Part shown: one piece after another, positions 6,583-10,081 of the stretch
How positions within the stretch are numbered: position 1 is the stretch's first letter
Layout of the letters: each line of letters starts with the position of its first letter
DNA from: Fidelibacterota bacterium
GTDB taxonomy: Bacteria; Fidelibacterota; UBA8477
DNA: 10,081 nt
Reading direction: 5' to 3'
Assembly (NCBI GenBank): GCA_021734045.1
Contig: JAIPJR010000085.1
Span: 1-10,081, forward strand
Program-made: the position numbers and the translations under genes
Notes under the pieces: model-generated
What the model saw: the letters and a program-made list of their open reading frames with translations, nothing else
Told to the model about the DNA's origin: nothing
Databases searched by the model: none

Positions 6583-8907
6583 ATGCCGATTTTTACTTAT
6601 TCTTCCAAAACTTTGAAACGCACAATTACAATCTTCACCCTACTGCTTTGGGGCAGTTTATTTTCACAATCCCCACCGGTTTTAACCAAACCCGTCATGG
6701 ACGATTATACCAAATTCACCATTGTGGGTGAACTGGGTCTCACCGTAACCAACTTTGGTGTCCTGGGAGAAGGCTGGAACAACCCCAACCAGCCATCTTG
6801 CCGCTATAAACAGTATGGAACCGCTCGGGAAATGGTGGAACTCATGAGTTACGGTGGTCTGTGGATCGGCGGGATCCCCGTGGTGAATGGTGTTGAGCAG
6901 TTACCCCGTGTTTCGACTGCCATTGTGGACGGTGTTTTTGATTATGGTGAAGAGGGTTTTGAATACACCACCTCTCCCGCCAGAGCAGATACGATTCAGA
7001 TACGCTCCTCCATTTCGTCAGCCAGCACATCGCCGTTGGCGCGCTATTTTTCACTGGACGCAGTGAGCCATCAGGATTTCGTGGCTGAATTTACCGACCG
7101 CCGCACCGCCTGGGTGGACGAAAATGGCGCATCTGGCAGCATTCCCAATCATGAGCCGCTGGGCATTGAGATACACCTGGAGTCCTATGCCTGGAGTCAT
7201 TCCTTCATGGAATCATTTGTAATTCTGGATTATACCATCACCAATACCAGCAAGCAGATTGACGGCACCGGCTGGGATATTAAGAATCTCTACGCCGGGA
7301 TTTGGGCTGACGCCTCCATGAACAATATGAATTATCGCAGCTATTTCGAGCCGGGAAGCGGCTTTAGCTGGTATGATAATATCAATAATTTTGACGGCAG
7401 TTATGATGCCAATGGATACCCGCGTAATCTGGGGTATCAATATGATTATGACGGAGATGATGGTTGGACCCAGACCTATTTTGCCATCAAAGCGCTGCAT
7501 GTGTCCGGCACGCAGGCAAAATCGTTCACAGAATGGAATCAGGACCAATCTAAATGGTATTCATTTTTCAACATGTGGCGCTGGAACCAGGCGGAAAACC
7601 AGGAATTCCCCTATCTCAGCATGCCCACGATTGATGCCCAGCGGTACGATAAACTCAGTTACTCGCCCTTTGTTGACCCCTTCAACACCGAGATGCCACC
7701 GGGTGAGTCCCCCTGGCTGGAAGCACCCAATTCCTGGATGATGCTGGTTTCGGCAGGCCCGGCCGGGACGGAGGATTCGGGGAATGGCTTGATTATCCCG
7801 CCCAGCGAAGACATGAATGGAAACAGTGCGCTGGATCCGGGTGAGGATACGAATTCAAACGGTATTCTGGATCAATATTCCGTGAATCTGGTTTTTGCCA
7901 TTATCGCCGCCCCCTGGTCCACCTCCAGTCTACAGGAATCGGTTGAGCGCCGGGCGGATTTGCGGAAAAATGCCGACTGGGCGCAAAAAGCTTTTAATGG
8001 GGAAGATGTGAATGGCAATGGCGTGTTGGATCCGGGGGAAGACTTGAATTTTAATGGCCGTTTAGACCGGTACATTGTTCCCGAACCGCCCCCCTCGCCC
8101 AATATGGTGGTTGTCCCCGGCGATGGTGAGGTAGCGCTGTACTGGGATGATTTTAGTGAGCACGCCCTGGACCCCGTGAGCCGGCGGAAAGATTTTGCCG
8201 GATATCGTATCTACGGTAGTGCAAAAACAGCCGGGGCTGGCGAGCAGTATTCGCTGCTGGCCGAGTTTGATGTGACGGGTGATGAGGTTGGGTATGACAC
8301 GGGGTTTAACCTGATTCGCATTAAAAATGACGCGGGGCAACCCGATTCGGTGGTGATTAACGGACATTCTTATTATTACAAATGGGTCAATTCCGGTGTG
8401 AAAAACGGCTGGCCGGATAAAACCGTTTATGCTCTCACCGCCTTTGATACCGGCGATCCGGCTACGGGACTGGAAAGCCTGGAGAGTTCCCGTAATGAAA
8501 ACCGCACCCCGGTGATTCCCGGTTCACCGCCGATTGAAGACGCATCCACTCCGGTGAGCGTCTATCCCAATCCTTACCGGGCGCGAGCCGGCTGGGATGG
8601 CGCCGGTCAGCGGGAACGAATGCTGTGGTTCACCCACCTGCCCGCCAAAGCCAATATCCGAATCTATACCCTCAATGGTGATTTGGTGGATGAGATGGAA
8701 CACGATGCCGACATTTACCGTGGGGCCGATACCCGGAATCTGAGTCAGCGCTCCGGAGCGGCTCAGACGGTCATGTCGGGAGGTGAACACGCCTGGGATT
8801 TAATCTCCATGCACGATCAGGCTGTTGCCACGGGAATGTATGTTTTTGCCGTTGAAAATCGCGTCACGGGAAAAGTGCAGGTGGGAAAATTTTTGGTTAT
8901 TAAGTGA
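6583..8907 (+). CDS. large secreted multidomain protein with calcium-loop repeats and a FlgD-like C-terminal sorting-type domain
   Basis: I do not recognise a named function. With the ATG at 6583 the protein has 774 residues; in-frame GTG 6559 and ATG 6562 also exist, but AGGA at 6568-6571 supports 6583 and the earlier starts abut the terminator T-run. A signal peptide is clear: basic KTLKR, then hydrophobic ITIFTLLLWGSLFS, with cleavage near residue 28. A large region (about 40-400) rich in Trp, Tyr, Asn and Gly follows, with no family I can name. Two D-x-N-x-N-G doublets (about 410-431 and 475-495) resemble calcium-binding dockerin or thrombospondin-3 loops. A fibronectin III-like segment (about 504-637) comes next, and the C-terminal domain (657-774) starts VYPNPYRA and ends GKFLVIK. 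Such endings are common in FCB-group secreted proteins and often serve type IX secretion or cell-surface anchoring. A surface or extracellular role is inferred. Confidence 0.85.
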   Translation: MPIFTYSSKTLKRTITIFTLLLWGSLFSQSPPVLTKPVMDDYTKFTIVGELGLTVTNFGVLGEGWNNPNQPSCRYKQYGTAREMVELMSYGGLWIGGIPVVNGVEQLPRVSTAIVDGVFDYGEEGFEYTTSPARADTIQIRSSISSASTSPLARYFSLDAVSHQDFVAEFTDRRTAWVDENGASGSIPNHEPLGIEIHLESYAWSHSFMESFVILDYTITNTSKQIDGTGWDIKNLYAGIWADASMNNMNYRSYFEPGSGFSWYDNINNFDGSYDANGYPRNLGYQYDYDGDDGWTQTYFAIKALHVSGTQAKSFTEWNQDQSKWYSFFNMWRWNQAENQEFPYLSMPTIDAQRYDKLSYSPFVDPFNTEMPPGESPWLEAPNSWMMLVSAGPAGTEDSGNGLIIPPSEDMNGNSALDPGEDTNSNGILDQYSVNLVFAIIAAPWSTSSLQESVERRADLRKNADWAQKAFNGEDVNGNGVLDPGEDLNFNGRLDRYIVPEPPPSPNMVVVPGDGEVALYWDDFSEHALDPVSRRKDFAGYRIYGSAKTAGAGEQYSLLAEFDVTGDEVGYDTGFNLIRIKNDAGQPDSVVINGHSYYYKWVNSGVKNGWPDKTVYALTAFDTGDPATGLESLESSRNENRTPVIPGSPPIEDASTPVSVYPNPYRARAGWDGAGQRERMLWFTHLPAKANIRIYTLNGDLVDEMEHDADIYRGADTRNLSQRSGAAQTVMSGGEHAWDLISMHDQAVATGMYVFAVENRVTGKVQVGKFLVIK
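7807..7878 (+). repeat. calcium-loop doublet, copy 1
   Basis: Encodes EDMNGNSALDPGED followed by TNSNGILDQY, that is, two successive D-x-N-x-N-type loops separated by PG. The 24 codons match copy 2 (8002-8073) at 17 of 24 residues, while the DNA has diverged at many third positions. The acidic and Asn spacing is that of calcium-binding loops in dockerins and thrombospondin type 3 repeats. Calcium binding itself is inferred. Confidence 0.7.
8002..8073 (+). repeat. calcium-loop doublet, copy 2
   Basis: Encodes EDVNGNGVLDPGED followed by LNFNGRLDRY, the second copy of the doublet at 7807-7878. The two copies are 65 codons apart and bracket a segment with VNLVFAIIAAPW and charged helices. This copy sits directly before a proline-rich hinge (PEPPPSP) that leads into the fibronectin III-like domain. 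Confidence 0.7.
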
Positions 8908-8976
8908 TGAAAGCATAGGAATTTGAGCACTGAGCATAGAGCTTTGCGTTTTGGATATAAACCAAATATACGCGAC

Positions 8977-9213
8977 ATGACAAAAATTAGACTGATCACC
9001 GACTTTAGAATTTATCGGCTTTCCGAAGCGTTGGGTAAATTGGTCAATGCCATTGGCCCACAACTCAATAACTATATCAACCAACGACGCGAACAAACAA
9101 AGTTTTCTGCAAATGAAGCGATGAAGGAAAATGAACCTGACTATTCGGAAGCGGATGAAATAATCTGCTGCGGACAAATGCTCAGGGCTCAATTTTCCAG
9201 GCTCATGAAATGA
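8977..9213 (+). CDS. small hypothetical protein, unrecognised
   Basis: This 78-residue reading frame is the only plausible gene in the 327-bp stretch 8908-9234 between two long exported genes. It has no family I recognise. It is charged and probably helical (FRIYRLSEALGKLVNAIGPQ, then a Gln/Arg/Lys/Glu-rich middle), with a CC pair near the end and no signal peptide. An in-frame TTG at 8923 would add 18 residues. Neither start has a convincing ribosome binding site. Codon use includes AGA, ATA, CGA and AAT and the DNA looks more AT-rich than the flanking genes, which could mean transferred DNA, a gene remnant or plain intergenic sequence. The stop lies 21 bp before the cytochrome gene. A longer minus-strand frame across the same stretch (8800-9225) runs into the secreted gene and looks like a shadow. 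Apart from this I see nothing in 8908-9234. Confidence 0.3.
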   Translation: MTKIRLITDFRIYRLSEALGKLVNAIGPQLNNYINQRREQTKFSANEAMKENEPDYSEADEIICCGQMLRAQFSRLMK

Positions 9214-9224
9214 AATGAAGATCA

Positions 9225-9230
9225 AGGAGG
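9225..9230 (+). promoter_or_regulatory. strong ribosome binding site of the cytochrome gene
   Basis: AGGAGG, within AAGGAGG, lies 4 nt before the ATG at 9235. It fixes the start of the cytochrome-OB protein and implies efficient translation. Confidence 0.85.
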
Positions 9231-9234
9231 TCTT

Positions 9235-10081
9235 ATGAAGAAACTGCTACAATCACTCATATTGGTGGCAATAATGGTGAGCTGGGTAACGGCTCAGACC
9301 GTGGATTTTGATACCCAGGTCCAACCCATTTTCACCAGTAATTGTGTGGGATGCCATACATCCAGTCATCCTACCGGACTTAATCTCACCACCGGGAACA
9401 GCTACGACTTGCTGGTGGATGTGGAGAGTGCTAACTATAGCCCGGCTTTGCGTGTTGTCAGCGGCGACGCCAGCACTTCCGTGCTGTATAACAAAATCGC
9501 CAATACCGGTGTCCATGGCGGTATCATGCCACCCAGTGGTGGCCCGCTCAGCGCTGGTGATATTGAAACGATTCAGACCTGGATCAACGAGCTGGGCATG
9601 GTCCAGGAAATGACCATCGCCGAAGCGCGTGCGCTGGAAGAGGGTGCGGAGGCCGCCATTCGTGGTGTGGTAACCAGCCCGAATTTTGGGACGGCCGGCT
9701 CCTACACGGAAGTGACCATCCAGGATCCCACCGGTGGCATTGTCATTTTTTCCAATACCTTTGACGCCGGTTTGGCGGTCGGTGACTCGGTAGCTGTTAC
9801 CGGTTCCATTTCCATCTATAATGGGAAGGTAGAGCTTGTGCCGTCTTCACCTGTGGATATCGAGACCGTGAGCACAGGCAATACCCTGCCGGCATTTCAG
9901 GCTTTGACGCTGGCTGAGTATGTTGCCAATTTCAATGATTATGAATCGGAGTTGCTGGTTTTTGACAGCGTTTCCATCATTGGTGGCACCTGGCCGGCGG
10001 CCGGCAGTAACGCCAATATTACCATTACTGATCCGTCTGAGCAGAATGCCACCATGCGGATTGACAAAGAGACGGACATTG
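9235..10081 (+). CDS. exported single-heme c-type cytochrome fused to OB-fold-like domains, 3' end outside the window
   Basis: The frame is open to the window edge (282 codons), so the length is unknown. A signal peptide is clear: MKK, hydrophobic LLQSLILVAIMVSWV, cleavage after VTA (residue 20). The heme domain follows at once: QVQPIFTSNCVGCH has the CxxCH heme-attachment motif (Cys37, Cys40, His41), and Met98 in GGIMPPSGGPLS is the likely second axial ligand. It resembles the short cytochrome c domains of Planctomycetes/FCB proteins that start VxPIFxxxCxxCH. From residue 126 (MTIAEARALEEGAEAAIRGV) there is an OB-fold-like domain of the YhcR/DUF5689 style to about residue 210, with TIQDPTGGIVIF and GDSVAVTGSI as core strands. 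A second similar unit seems to start near 218. Location should be periplasm or cell surface; the heme suggests electron transfer or sensing, while the OB part may bind another ligand. A C-terminal sorting domain would be expected beyond the edge. Confidence 0.88.
   Translation, partial: MKKLLQSLILVAIMVSWVTAQTVDFDTQVQPIFTSNCVGCHTSSHPTGLNLTTGNSYDLLVDVESANYSPALRVVSGDASTSVLYNKIANTGVHGGIMPPSGGPLSAGDIETIQTWINELGMVQEMTIAEARALEEGAEAAIRGVVTSPNFGTAGSYTEVTIQDPTGGIVIFSNTFDAGLAVGDSVAVTGSISIYNGKVELVPSSPVDIETVSTGNTLPAFQALTLAEYVANFNDYESELLVFDSVSIIGGTWPAAGSNANITITDPSEQNATMRIDKETDI

Noticed and set aside
9021-9151. TTCCGAA and TTCGGAA as an inverted repeat flanking the small ORF interior
   Set aside because: The arms are only 7 bp, more than 100 bp apart and inside the possible coding frame; no mobile-element ends or target duplications accompany them.
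8800-9225. A 141-codon minus-strand frame across the spacer after the secreted gene
   Set aside because: It overlaps the conserved C-terminal domain of the plus-strand secreted protein, its product shows no recognisable domain, and it has no clear ribosome binding site.

Overview
The window reads as ordinary chromosomal DNA from a Gram-negative, diderm bacterium, most likely in the FCB assemblage (Neomarinimicrobiota, Calditrichota or a related candidate phylum). Three things point there: a large secreted protein ending in a VYPNPYR / FlgD-like C-terminal domain, paired D-x-N-x-N-G calcium-loop repeats, and a periplasmic cytochrome c fused to OB-fold-like domains. The phylum is an inference from protein style. 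No RNA gene, CRISPR array, insertion sequence or phage gene was seen.

Left half (1-4685, all on the minus strand; transcription order is from high to low coordinates): an NtrC-type sigma-54 response regulator, then a 216-bp control region, then a PilB/GspE assembly ATPase, a PilC/GspF platform protein and the start of a type IV prepilin that runs off the window. pilB and pilC are separated by one base. The control region holds two near-identical copies of a 21-bp motif, one of them a perfect dyad (AATGTCG-N8-CGACATT), and a TGGCACG element near pilB. Together these look like upstream activator sites plus an imperfect -24/-12 promoter. The simplest reading is a self-contained circuit in which the regulator drives the pilus genes next to it. 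Its sensor kinase is not in the window.

Middle (4821-6488, plus strand): a two-gene unit divergent from the regulator, encoding a PAP2-type membrane lipid phosphatase and a GT4 glycosyltransferase of the MgtA/PimB type, 3 bp apart. This suggests envelope lipid or glycolipid work.

Right (6583-10081, plus strand): a 774-residue secreted multidomain protein, a 327-bp stretch that looks AT-rich and holds at best one small unrecognised gene, and the first 282 codons of an exported single-heme c-type cytochrome with at least one OB-fold-like domain behind the heme domain. The second of these long exported genes has an excellent ribosome binding site.

The most useful observations are the repeat/dyad control region upstream of pilB, the choice of two in-frame prepilin starts with a hairpin over the upstream one, the cytochrome-OB fusion, and the orphan small ORF. 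I did not find a clear new defence or mobile system here.
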